Below are positions 52,969 to 61,216 of a stretch of 64,000 nucleotides of DNA, one piece after another. How positions within the stretch are numbered: position 1 is the first letter of the stretch; the number at the start of each line of letters is the position of its first letter. Source of the stretch: Thiotrichaceae bacterium (GTDB taxonomy: Bacteria; Pseudomonadota; Gammaproteobacteria; Beggiatoales; Beggiatoaceae); contig JAABRD010000005.1 in NCBI GenBank assembly GCA_011391085.1, positions 90,553 through 154,552 on the forward strand, read 5' to 3'. The notes below the pieces were generated by a model that worked only from the letters and a program-made list of their open reading frames with translations, was not told the origin of the DNA and ran no database searches. The position numbers were made by a program, and so were the translations under genes.

Positions 52969-53537
52969 ACAATCAATTTTTTGAAAAATTTGTTACCATC
53001 GAACGCAACATTGCCAAAGAAAAGGGGACCACCAAACTCTTTGCACTTCTTCAATTGGAAGAGGCAGGGGCAAGTTGGGATGTGGTGATTTCCTCTGAAG
53101 GGCTACCAGACGATGGAAAGAATTGGAAAAATCTGAGATTTGTGATAAACAAAATTAACCAGGTCTTGGATAAACAGGAAACCATTCGAATTCCTAGAGT
53201 GGTTCTCCTTGACCCCAGCCAACCCTTCTTCAAAGAACTCGAACGTTTTCTATCGCAAAATGGTAACCCCAAAGAATTTGGTCACTGCGAAATCGATGGC
53301 ATGAAAATTAAACATGCCCATATTATCGTCTCCCCTGTGGACGATTCTAAAACGTTTGTCACTAAAGCGGCCGTTGACGAGTTGCAACAACGGTTGCTGG
53401 TCATTGAACAAGCAGTGAAACAGATGATGTCACCACCACAGTTTCAGCACCTGATGGAAAAATCCCGTCTTCAGAACTCGTTACCTCGTTACCACTTATG
53501 GATTTCCAAAACAAATTTCACAGGCCAACAGATTTGA
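52965..53537 (+). CDS. uncharacterised partner of the HEPN protein
   Basis: I do not recognise this 190-residue protein. It has no nucleotidyltransferase GS-x-D motif, so it is not a normal MNT antitoxin. Visible features are LFALLQLEEAGASWDVVISS near the start, alternating beta strands with IRIPRVVLLDPSQPFFKELE, and a helical C-terminus (VDELQQRLLVIEQAVKQMM). The 4-bp overlap with the HEPN gene implies joint function. Confidence 0.65.
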   Translation: MNNQFFEKFVTIERNIAKEKGTTKLFALLQLEEAGASWDVVISSEGLPDDGKNWKNLRFVINKINQVLDKQETIRIPRVVLLDPSQPFFKELERFLSQNGNPKEFGHCEIDGMKIKHAHIIVSPVDDSKTFVTKAAVDELQQRLLVIEQAVKQMMSPPQFQHLMEKSRLQNSLPRYHLWISKTNFTGQQI

Positions 53538-53588
53538 ACATGTTTGACAACTTTTCCAAAGTTGTTAAATCTTAATCGTTCAAAAAAC

Positions 53589-53753
53589 GGTAGTGATGCA
53601 ATGTGGGTGAAATGTCTGAACTATGATTAGAATGATTTTCAGATGGACTATGATTCGTCAAGCCTCCTTTCATAGCCTTCATTTAATCATCTAAATCACA
53701 GTTCAAGACCTAAGAGAAACCGCACGATATTTCACCCAGATTGCATCACTACC
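53589..53753. mobile_element. 165-bp MITE, copy C
   Basis: Same element as copy A in the opposite orientation. Flanks CAAAAAAC at 53581-53588 and 53754-53761 are a perfect 8-bp direct repeat. It lies just upstream of hom, so it may have displaced the native promoter. Confidence 0.88.
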
Positions 53754-53798
53754 CAAAAAACATTCATCACCCACATCACAAATAATTAAGGAGAACCT

Positions 53799-55115
53799 AT
53801 GTTAGACCCCATCAAAGTTGGAATCCTTGGACTTGGCACTGTCGGAGGAGGCACAGCCCATATCCTCCAAAACAATGCCCAAGAAATTGCCAGACGCGCT
53901 GGACGTGGAATTGTCATCACTCATGCCAGTGCCAAAGACATTAACAAAACGCATCCCTACAGCACCGAGAACATGGTGTTGACGGAGTTAAATGACGTGG
54001 TGAATAATCCCGACGTGCAAATCGTTGTGGAACTCTTGGGAGGCACCACGATAGCACGCGACCTAACCCTCCAAGCCATTGCCAATGGCAAACATATTGT
54101 CACTGCCAACAAAGCGTTGATTGCCAAACACGGTAATGAAATCTTTGCGGCAGCCCAACAAAAAGGTGTGACAGTAGCGTTTGAAGCCAGTGTCGGGGGA
54201 GGAATTCCCATTATTAAAGCCATTCGTGAAGGACTGGCCGCTAACAAAATCAAATGGGTGGCTGGTATTATCAATGGCACCAGCAATTTTATTCTCACCG
54301 AAATGCGTGAGAAGGGTCGTGAATTTAACGACGTGTTGGCCGAAGCGCAACGACTGGGTTATGCGGAACGGGATCCGACCTTTGACATCGAAGGGATTGA
54401 CGCGGCGCATAAACTCACCATTTTAGCTTCCATCAGTTTTGGAATCCCGTTACAATTTGAAAAAATCTATACCGAAGGCATTAGCAAATTGACTTCCGAA
54501 GACATTCGGTATGCTGAAGAACTGGGGTATCGCATCAAAAGTTTGGGAATTGCCAAACGGACTGACAAAGGTATCGAGTTACGAGTACATCCCACCTTCG
54601 TTCCCAAGAAACATCTGCTGGCCAATGTGGAAGGGGTGATGAACGCCGTTCTGGTTCAATCCGATATGTTGGGACAATCGCTTTACTACGGTGCTGGGGC
54701 TGGGTCCCTTCCAACAGGTTCTGCTATCGTGGCAGACTTAGTAGATGTGGTTCGCACGTTGACCACCGATCCTGGCAATCGCGTCCCCCATCTAGCGTTT
54801 CAGGCCGATGCACTTTCCAATGTGCCCATCTTGTCCATTGACGAGATCGAAAGTGCCTATTACCTACGCATGACAGCGGTGGACAAAGTGGGTGTGTTGG
54901 CCCAGGTGGCTACTCTTCTCAGTCAAAATGGCATTAGTATTGAAGCGATTCGGCAACAAGAACCGACGGGAGAAGGGAACACAGTTTCGATTGTGTTACG
55001 CACCCATCGAGTGCCTGAAAAACAGATGAATCGTGCGATTCAGGCGATTGAACAGTTGGATGGTATCACTGGCCAAGTGATACGGATTCGGCTGGAGACG
55101 TTGGGAAGAGGGTAG
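53799..55115 (+). CDS. hom: homoserine dehydrogenase
   Basis: This enzyme reduces aspartate semialdehyde to homoserine for threonine and methionine synthesis. The 438-residue product has the Rossmann motif VGILGLGTVGGGTAHIL, VVELLGGT, VTANKALIAKHG, FEASVGGGIPIIKAIREGL, NGTSNFILTEM and DIEGIDAAHKLTILASI with the catalytic Asp and Lys. A C-terminal ACT domain (YYLRMTAVDKVGVLAQVATL) allows feedback control by threonine. A strong AAGGAG precedes the ATG. Length is usual for the family. A MITE lies immediately upstream. Confidence 0.96.
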   Translation: MLDPIKVGILGLGTVGGGTAHILQNNAQEIARRAGRGIVITHASAKDINKTHPYSTENMVLTELNDVVNNPDVQIVVELLGGTTIARDLTLQAIANGKHIVTANKALIAKHGNEIFAAAQQKGVTVAFEASVGGGIPIIKAIREGLAANKIKWVAGIINGTSNFILTEMREKGREFNDVLAEAQRLGYAERDPTFDIEGIDAAHKLTILASISFGIPLQFEKIYTEGISKLTSEDIRYAEELGYRIKSLGIAKRTDKGIELRVHPTFVPKKHLLANVEGVMNAVLVQSDMLGQSLYYGAGAGSLPTGSAIVADLVDVVRTLTTDPGNRVPHLAFQADALSNVPILSIDEIESAYYLRMTAVDKVGVLAQVATLLSQNGISIEAIRQQEPTGEGNTVSIVLRTHRVPEKQMNRAIQAIEQLDGITGQVIRIRLETLGRG

Positions 55116-55214
55116 CAGTTCAACCCTCTCAGTGGTTCAACCAACTAACCAGGAGTCAATCCACCAACCAGGCGTCCAAAGCGTAATTTTGTCACGTACA
55201 AAGCTACGCTTTGG

Positions 55215-55378
55215 GGTAGTGAGGCAATATGGGTTCTCTGTCTGAACTCTGATTAGAATGATTTTCAGATGGACTATGATTAGTTAAGCCTCCTTTCATA
55301 GCCCTCATTTAATCATCTCAATCAAAGTTCAAGACGAAGAGAAACTGCACGATATTTCACCCAAATTGCATCACTACC
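55215..55378. mobile_element. 164-bp MITE, copy D, inside another repeat
   Basis: Same orientation as copy C. Flanks CGCTTTGG at 55207-55214 and 55379-55386 are a perfect 8-bp direct repeat. It splits the right arm of a CCAGGCGTCCAAAGC / CGCTTTGGACTCCTG inverted repeat (55168-55393), so it moved in after that repeat was present. Confidence 0.9.
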
Positions 55379-55414
55379 CGCTTTGGACTCCTGAAAGGGA
55401 AAAAATAGGTCTTT

Positions 55415-58400
55415 ATGTCTTCACAAATTCACTCTTATCTCCAAGCCATTGCCATCCATTTACAAGCCGGCAACGCCACGGAACACACGCATCGCCCGGC
55501 ATTGCAAATTCTGTTGAATGCGTTATTGCCCAACTATCGTATCACCAATGAACCACGTCGCATCGCGTGCGGATCCCCAGATTTTGAAATTGCCAAGGGA
55601 GAAGAACCGATTGGATATATCGAAGCCAAAGACATTGGGGTGGATTTAGATAAAGTTCAGAAATCGGAACAACTGAAACGGTATTTAGACTCTTTAAATA
55701 ATTTGTTGTTGACCGATTATTTAGAATTTCGCTGGTTTGTTGATGGTGAATATCGACCTGAGATGACAGTGAGATTGGCCGAAGTGAATAAAACCGGCCA
55801 ATTAAAATCTCATCCTGAAGCCTTTTCTCGTTTCGAAACGTTGCTAGAAACTTTGGTGACGACTCCAGTGATGACGTTGCGGAGTCCCGAAGAATTGGCT
55901 AAAAAAATGGCGCACCTGGCCCGGTTGATGAGGGACGTTATGTTGAAAGCTTTTCAACAAGAGGAGAAAACTGGCCAGTTGCACGGGCAATACGAGAGTT
56001 TTTGTCAAGTCTTGATTGATACGTTGACTCCCGAACAATTCACCGATATGTTGGCGCAAACGATTTGTTATGGGTTGTTTGCGGCCAAATGTAGCATGAT
56101 TCCCTCACCCCCGGCCCCTCTCCCAGGGGGAGAGGGGCGAAACTCGTTTGATTCCCCGCGCCCGGAGGGAGAGGGGTTAGGGGTGAGGGGATTTTCACGC
56201 CAGACCGCCAGTTATTTCGTGCCCAAAACCAATCCCTTTTTAAGAAATCTATTCAATCAAATTGCTGGAATTGAATTAGATGACCGTTTAGTCTGGATGG
56301 TGGACCATCTAATTGCGGTGTTGAATCGGGCCAATATGGTGGCGATTTTAGAAAATTTCGAAAAACGGACTGGTCAAGAAGACCCGGTGGTGCATTTTTA
56401 TGAGACCTTTTTGGCGCATTATGATGCTAAGTTGAGAGAAGTGCGAGGAGTGTATTATACACCAGAACCAGTGGTATCTTATATTGTGCGTTCGGTGGAT
56501 TGGGTGTTGAAAGAGAAGTTTGGGTTAAAGCAAGGGTTGGCGGATAACTCTACCCTCACCCCCGGCCCCTCGGAGAGGGGGAGAGGGGAGAGTCTGATTC
56601 ACAAAGTCCAAATTCTTGACCCCGCCACGGGCACTGGCACCTTTTTATATGCCGTGGTGGCAAAGATTTATGAACGGTTTCGCAAAAATCAGGGGATGTG
56701 GTCGGATTATGTCACCAAACACTTGCTACCACGAGTGCATGGTTTTGAATTGTTGATGGCACCTTATACAGTGGCGCACTTGAAATTAAGTTTGCAATTG
56801 CAAGCCACGGGGTATGATTTTAGCAGTGAGAAACGGTTGCGGGTGTTTTTGACCAATACGTTAGAGGAACCTCGTTATAGCGAAGAAACTCTTTTGGCAC
56901 GGTGGCTGTCGAAGGAAGCAAATGAAGCTAATTCGGTGAAATCCGAATCGCCGGTGATGGTGATTTTGGGGAATCCTCCGTATTCGGGACATTCCGCTAA
57001 TACGGGGAACTGGATTAATGAGTTACTGCGTGGTATTGGGGATGAAGCCAATTACTTTATGGTGGATGGTGAACCACTGAAAGAACGCAATCCGAAATGG
57101 TTGAATGATGATTATGTAAAGTTTATTCGGTTTGCCCAATGGCGAATTAAACAGACGGGTTATGGCGTGTTGGCGTTTGTCACCAATCATGGTTATTTGG
57201 ATAATCCGACGTTTCGTGGGATGCGTCAGGCGTTGCTACAAGAGTTTGATGAGATTTACGTCTTGGATTTGCACGGCAACAGTAAGAAAAAGGAGAAGTC
57301 GCCCGATGGCAGTGTGGACCAAAATGTGTTTGATATTCAACAAGGGGTGGCAATTGGGATTTTTATTAAACATCAGCCCTCACCCCCGGCCCCTCTCCCA
57401 GAGGGAGAGGGGAGTAGGGGTCAATCTTCACTCCCCCCCTCTCCCTCTGGGAGAGGGGCCGGGGGTGAGGGTAAAATCCATCACGCCCATTTGTACGGTA
57501 CACGGGTTTTTAAATATGAGTATTTGACAGTAAACGACCTCCAAACCACGTCATGGACAACCTTGCAACCTCAATCACCGTTCTATTTATTCGTCCTGCA
57601 AAATGTAAATTTATTGGCAGAATATGAAGCAGGTTGGAAAGTGACGGAAATCATGCCAGTTAATTCGGTAGGAATCGTCACAGGACAAGATAAAGAAACT
57701 ATTGCAGTTGATTATGAAAGTGCTAAAATATTAGCGCAAACACATAATTTGCCCGAAACCGTTATCAAACCGATTTTTTACCGGCCCTTTGAGAAACATT
57801 ATGTCGTTTATGATGAACAAGTGGTGACTCGTCCAAGACGGGAAGTTATGCAACACCTATTGCAAGGAAAAAATTTAGGGTTGATTACCGTCAGACAAGT
57901 GGCGGAGGGGATATTTAGTCACTCTTTAGTTTCAAACCTCATTTCAGATCTCAGAACGACCTTGAGTAATAAAGGCGGAAGTTATATTTTCCCCCTATAC
58001 CTCTATCCAATCGAGAAAACCGGCCTATTTACCTCCTCAAGGCCAAATACTACCCGCAAACCCAACTTTGCCGAGGACTTCATCAAGGACCTAGAAACTC
58101 GCCTTGACTTACAATTGATTCCCGAAGGTCAAGGTGACTTTGAGAAGACGATTAGCGCGTTAGATGTGTTCAATTACCTGTATGCGATTTTCCATAGCCC
58201 GACTTATCGCCAACGCTATGCAGAATTTCTCAAAATGGACTTCCCCCGGTTACCTTTGACCAGTAATAAAGAGTTGTTCAAACAACTCGCGGAGTTGGGT
58301 GGACAATTGGTCCAGATTCATTTGATGGAAGCGGAGATTGAAAACGATAGCAGTTTTCCGATTCAAGGCAATAATTTGGTGGAGAAACTGGCTTATAAAG

Positions 58401-58630
58401 AGGAGAAGGTCTATATTAATAAGACTCAATATTTTGACCACGTTACCCCTGACCTCTGGGAATTTCATATCGGCGGTTATCAAGTTTGTGAGAAGTGGTT
58501 AAAGGACCGAAAGGGACGGGTATTGAGTTTTGAGGAGTGTTCACGGTATTTGTATATTCTGGCGGCCATTGAAAAGACGCAGGTGTTGATGAAGAGGATT
58601 GAGGAAACGATACCAGAATTTCCGATTTGA
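55415..58630 (+). CDS. type IIG / ISP-like restriction-modification enzyme
   Basis: The 1071-residue product has an N-terminal PD-(D/E)XK nuclease (SPDFEIAKGEEPIGYIEAKD, ~54-73). A helical spacer with EKTGQEDPVVHFYETFL leads to an N6-adenine methyltransferase with motif I ILDPATGTGTFLYAVV (~399) and motif IV VILGNPPYSGHS (~519). A target-recognition half follows with DIQQGVAIGIF, YRPFEKHYVVYD and the end WLKDRKGRVLSFEECSRYLY. This is the layout of single-chain enzymes that cut and methylate. Three GC-rich repeats lie in frame at 56102, 56552 and 57377; they add Pro/Gly/Arg-rich loops (PSPPAPLPGGEG, TPGPSERGRGES, PSPSGRGAGGEG) between conserved blocks and break none. Confidence 0.9.
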   Translation: MSSQIHSYLQAIAIHLQAGNATEHTHRPALQILLNALLPNYRITNEPRRIACGSPDFEIAKGEEPIGYIEAKDIGVDLDKVQKSEQLKRYLDSLNNLLLTDYLEFRWFVDGEYRPEMTVRLAEVNKTGQLKSHPEAFSRFETLLETLVTTPVMTLRSPEELAKKMAHLARLMRDVMLKAFQQEEKTGQLHGQYESFCQVLIDTLTPEQFTDMLAQTICYGLFAAKCSMIPSPPAPLPGGEGRNSFDSPRPEGEGLGVRGFSRQTASYFVPKTNPFLRNLFNQIAGIELDDRLVWMVDHLIAVLNRANMVAILENFEKRTGQEDPVVHFYETFLAHYDAKLREVRGVYYTPEPVVSYIVRSVDWVLKEKFGLKQGLADNSTLTPGPSERGRGESLIHKVQILDPATGTGTFLYAVVAKIYERFRKNQGMWSDYVTKHLLPRVHGFELLMAPYTVAHLKLSLQLQATGYDFSSEKRLRVFLTNTLEEPRYSEETLLARWLSKEANEANSVKSESPVMVILGNPPYSGHSANTGNWINELLRGIGDEANYFMVDGEPLKERNPKWLNDDYVKFIRFAQWRIKQTGYGVLAFVTNHGYLDNPTFRGMRQALLQEFDEIYVLDLHGNSKKKEKSPDGSVDQNVFDIQQGVAIGIFIKHQPSPPAPLPEGEGSRGQSSLPPSPSGRGAGGEGKIHHAHLYGTRVFKYEYLTVNDLQTTSWTTLQPQSPFYLFVLQNVNLLAEYEAGWKVTEIMPVNSVGIVTGQDKETIAVDYESAKILAQTHNLPETVIKPIFYRPFEKHYVVYDEQVVTRPRREVMQHLLQGKNLGLITVRQVAEGIFSHSLVSNLISDLRTTLSNKGGSYIFPLYLYPIEKTGLFTSSRPNTTRKPNFAEDFIKDLETRLDLQLIPEGQGDFEKTISALDVFNYLYAIFHSPTYRQRYAEFLKMDFPRLPLTSNKELFKQLAELGGQLVQIHLMEAEIENDSSFPIQGNNLVEKLAYKEEKVYINKTQYFDHVTPDLWEFHIGGYQVCEKWLKDRKGRVLSFEECSRYLYILAAIEKTQVLMKRIEETIPEFPI
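56102..56190. repeat. in-frame GC-rich palindromic repeat 1 in the type IIG gene
   Basis: It begins CCCTCACCCCCGGCCCCTCT and ends GGGAGAGGGGTTAGGGGTGA. The same unit forms the interior of MITE copies E and F. Confidence 0.8.
56552..56591. repeat. in-frame GC-rich repeat 2 in the type IIG gene
   Basis: A shortened form, CCCTCACCCCCGGCCCCTCG then GAGAGGGGGAGAGGGG, just before methyltransferase motif I. Confidence 0.7.
57377..57472. repeat. in-frame GC-rich palindromic repeat 3 in the type IIG gene
   Basis: CCCTCACCCCCGGCCCCTCT then GGGAGAGGGG, a short spacer, and a second palindrome ending GGGGCCGGGGGTGAGGG. The frame is kept. Confidence 0.8.
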
Positions 58631-58731
58631 TTCTGAAAAATCACAGAAGGAAGTGACTCTATTTAAGCCTAACTGAACAGAAGATTGGGTGGAAGGACAG
58701 GAAGTCTGCCTCCCTCCCTCCTCCCCAACGG

Positions 58732-58827
58732 TCAATCAATCGTTATCTCAATCGGTTGCGCATTCACCACTACCGTTCCCTTAAAGTGGTGGTCCACAAT
58801 AAGTGGGTGCCCACCACTCTGACCCAA
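58732..58827 (-). pseudogene. C-terminal gene remnant ending NAQPIEITID
   Basis: A short minus-strand frame with no start ends GTVVVNAQPIEITID. The same ending, with more of the gene, lies at 60939. The adjacent DNA (CCCTCCTCCCCAACG-like) is also shared, so a segment was duplicated. Confidence 0.5.
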
Positions 58828-59103
58828 TTATCTAGCCGACTCCACTAAACGACCCGTTAAATATTTGTGAATGATAGTCGAGATGAATGCCTGGTAAGCC
58901 ATTCCTTCGTACAGGGCCTGGATTTGGATAGCCCTGAAATTCTGTTGAGATAATTGAATAGGAATGTTTGTCACGGGCAGAAACGTAGCCTTGGCCGCTT
59001 GTTGGGCTTGTTTAATCTCCTCTGAGAGGTTCACCACGGGCTGCCATTCACCGGCTTCCACGGATTCAGATAATTCTTGTTCTTTTAAATCTAATTGGTT
59101 CAT
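58828..59103 (-). CDS. antitoxin of a BrnTA-like pair
   Basis: The 91-residue product has a charged N-terminus (EQELSESVEAGEWQPV) and ends IQIQALYEGMAYQAFISTII plus HKYLTGRLVE. That is the ribbon-helix-helix tail seen in BrnA/CopG-type antitoxins. It should bind DNA as a dimer and block the toxin encoded just upstream, with which it overlaps by 4 bp. Confidence 0.75.
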   Translation of the reverse strand: MNQLDLKEQELSESVEAGEWQPVVNLSEEIKQAQQAAKATFLPVTNIPIQLSQQNFRAIQIQALYEGMAYQAFISTIIHKYLTGRLVESAR

Positions 59104-59383
59104 TCGTCGTTCTCCCGATTCAAGTAAAGTTTGGTGTATTTTCTGCTGGAAAAAATAGTTTTCAAAAAGATTTCTTTTTCACGGTCCACAAAGGGCACGA
59201 TATAAGCATATTCGTTAATGGCAACCACATAAAGTCGTTGTTTTTGATACCTGGTTTGGTTAGGATGTTCAAGAACATCCAGTAAACCACCGTTTTCTAT
59301 GTGAAAGACAATTTCCTCAAAGGATATGCCTCGTTCTTGTTGCAATTGCCGATTTTTTCTGGATTCCAGTTAAATGTTTTCAT
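59100..59383 (-). pseudogene. BrnT-like toxin with a one-base frameshift near the start
   Basis: From the ATG at 59383 the frame reads MKTFNWNPEK, the classic BrnT-type start, then shifts at a run of six A (59353-59358 on the plus strand). The rest, QLQQERGISFEEIVFHIENG and FVDREKEIFLKTIF to 59100, is in the next frame. One more A would restore a single product of about 94 residues (NPEKNRQLQQERG). From the annotated frame alone only a TTG at 59345 is available as a start. BrnT toxins are RelE-fold RNases. The shift may be real, a sequencing slip at the A-run, or a slippage site. Confidence 0.7.
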
Positions 59384-59499
59384 CTCCGTTTCATCTTCTC
59401 CTATGGATGGTTTCACACGGCTTTATGGTTGTCAAGAGTCACCGTTTAACAGGATAACTACGAATGGTCAAAAAGGACAGGATTAGCCTCGATTTTTAC

Positions 59500-59538
59500 A
59501 ATTTAAACCACCCTCAAAGTTTAATCAAAAGTCAACGC
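59500..59538. repeat. duplicated segment with AGTTTAATCAA
   Basis: TTTAAACCACCCTCAAAGTT followed by TAATCAAAAGTCAACGC recurs with few changes at 60865-60903. With the NAQPIEITID remnants this suggests duplication of a small block on both sides of the Phd/PIN genes. Confidence 0.55.
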
Positions 59539-59634
59539 AGTTTCACGAATGACGATGTGGCAAATGCTAACGAATTTCTTCCCAGGTCATGTTTAAATCT
59601 GCTTTTAGAGAGGGTTAAGAGAAGTTTAAGGTTA

Positions 59635-59796
59635 GCGAGCGTAGAGCGTAGGGTGCGTTAGGCACGTCTTGTTGTGCCGTAACGCACCTTTGTTGGAATT
59701 CATCATTACTTTTCTCTTGGTGTTTTTTGGAAAAATGGGAGGGAAAATGGTGCGTTACGCTGTCGCTAACGCACCCTACGCTCTACTACGCTCGCT
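59635..59796. repeat. inverted repeat GCGAGCGTAGAGCGTAGGG
   Basis: Arms GCGAGCGTAGAGCGTAGGGT and near complement (59765-59796), each followed inward by GCGTTA units (GGTGCGTTACG). The right arm reaches the end of the PIN gene. Nothing coding is seen in 59384-59795. Confidence 0.7.
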
Positions 59797-60188
59797 TACC
59801 AAATCGTTTTCACTTCCCCACATTGTCTTAGCTTCTCATCCGCAGTTATCAACTGAGCATGATGGAATACCGTCGTTGCCGCAATAATTCGATCCGCTGG
59901 ATCCGCTGGAACCAGCGGTAGAGAAACTGATAAGGAGGTAATTTCTGGCGTAATGGGTAACACCTGTATAGAACATGCTGCCAAAATTAATTTCAGAAAC
60001 GATAAGGTATCCGTCCCAGGGTCTAACCGCTTTTTGTCAATCAGCATGGCAATTTCCCATAATGACATATCACTGCAAAATAATTGATTTTGTGGTTCAG
60101 CATCCATTATGGCCTGTTTAGCAGTTGGAGTCAATCGGTGTGGAGCTAAGGCGTCAAATATCAGTACGCAAGTATCAAGAATCTTCAT
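59796..60188 (-). CDS. PIN-domain toxin (VapC-like)
   Basis: The ATG at 60188 gives 130 residues: MKILDTCVLIFDALAP with the first Asp, SDMSLWEIAMLIDKKRL with the Glu, and PADPADRIIAATTVFHHAQL with the D-x(2)-D cluster, then LITADEKLRQ. This is the layout of PIN toxins paired with Phd antitoxins. All acids are present. It overlaps the antitoxin gene by 4 bp. Confidence 0.85.
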   Translation of the reverse strand: MKILDTCVLIFDALAPHRLTPTAKQAIMDAEPQNQLFCSDMSLWEIAMLIDKKRLDPGTDTLSFLKLILAACSIQVLPITPEITSLSVSLPLVPADPADRIIAATTVFHHAQLITADEKLRQCGEVKTIW

Positions 60189-60415
60189 ATTTGCACTTCC
60201 CAGGCTTCTGCCAGAGAAGAAATTACATCTCCAATTTGACATTGTTGTTGTAATTTCTGGAGTTGGGCACGGGCTATCTGTTGGTGGTCCACTTGTGGTA
60301 GAAGCCGCGCCACGATTTTATCCTGGGCCATTAACAACAGTTCTTGGCCTGCCAGCACTTGTTCTAAATAGACGGGTAAGTGTTGACTAAATTCTGTTAA
60401 AGTAATTTGCATCAT
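60185..60415 (-). CDS. Phd/YefM-type antitoxin
   Basis: The 76-residue product (MQITLTEFSQHLPVYLEQVL, AGQELLLMAQDKIVARLLPQ) has the compact alpha/beta DNA-binding fold of Phd/YefM antitoxins and a helical tail that would bind the PIN toxin. Two Met codons at the start are equally possible. It overlaps the toxin by 4 bp (ATGA). Confidence 0.8.
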   Translation of the reverse strand: MMQITLTEFSQHLPVYLEQVLAGQELLLMAQDKIVARLLPQVDHQQIARAQLQKLQQQCQIGDVISSLAEAWEVQI

Positions 60416-60492
60416 GGTACCTCGTTAGGGAGTGTCTGAAAAAGGTTTGAATCTTCCAAGACGGGTGAGAGTGACGGAAGGTTTGGCAAGTG

Positions 60493-60777
60493 TCAAGGCA
60501 CGTTCGCCAACAGGGGTGTCACCCAAGTGTGGTAAGCATCTCGACGATTGAGTGTAGCCACCAGGGGACCTATGTCAATGATTACAGAATCGGCGGAGCC
60601 TTCTAAACTGCCAATATATTCTTTGGCAACTTCCAAAAAAGCGGGCGGTGGGGTTGGCAACTCTGCCAGTTCTCGGTGGAATTGGAGGCGTCTCAAGACC
60701 GCTATCATATCGTCAATCTCGGTGAAATCTGGCAAGTTTAACAGCGCAGTTACCGCGGTTTGTTTTAAAGTGTCCAT
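60493..60777 (-). pseudogene. fused relic of an antitoxin and a truncated PIN toxin
   Basis: The 94-residue frame begins like a small antitoxin (MDTLKQTAVTALLNLPDF, MIAVLRRLQFHRELAELP). It then runs into SVIIDIGPLVATLNRRDAYH, TWVTPLLANVP, which is the first ~30 residues of a PIN domain (normally IDTGPLVALLNRRD...). The rest of the PIN gene is missing. It looks like a deletion that joined antitoxin and toxin. Confidence 0.6.
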
Positions 60778-60938
60778 GACCTTTTCCTTGACACAGTTAA
60801 GATGATTCTAAGTTTAGCAGATGCCATGATTCCAGTCAAGTTCAAGCGCAAAAAAAACCTTAATAGTTTAAACCACCGTCAAGGTTTAATCAACAGTCAA
60901 CGCCCATCCCTCCTCCTCCCCAACCATCAATCAATCGT

Positions 60939-61085
60939 TCAATCAATCGTTATCTCAATCGGTTGCGCATTCACTACCAGCGTTCCATCGGGGAGACGAT
61001 AGCCAAAATGGACTTTGAGATGACCAGGGGCTATGAATTTTTTTGGTACATGGTGAACGGTAGTGGATGTGAGGTAAGACGGTGT
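60939..61085 (-). pseudogene. C-terminal remnant of an unknown gene
   Basis: A minus-strand frame without start reads HHVPKKFIAPGHLKVHFGYR then LPDGTLVVNAQPIEITID and stop. The parent family is not recognised. The last 15 residues and the DNA beyond match the remnant at 58732. Confidence 0.5.
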
Positions 61086-61117
61086 TTAGTTGCCACCGAA
61101 CTCTAACTCTTCAAAGT

Positions 61118-61152
61118 GGTGGGCAACGATAAACTTAAACTTGTTGCCCACC
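61118..61152. repeat. GGTGGGCAAC hairpin
   Basis: GGTGGGCAAC and GTTGCCCACC surround a 15-base loop, just downstream of the SH3 protein gene. May act as a stem in the transcript. Confidence 0.6.
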
Positions 61153-61216
61153 CTACCTGGCTACCGCCAAGTTGCTGGCAGGGACAGGTTAATTCACCTT
61201 AACAGGGCTAAATATA

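Noticed and set aside
59669..59887. 72-residue plus-strand open frame
   Set aside because: It spans an inverted repeat and the antisense of the PIN gene end.
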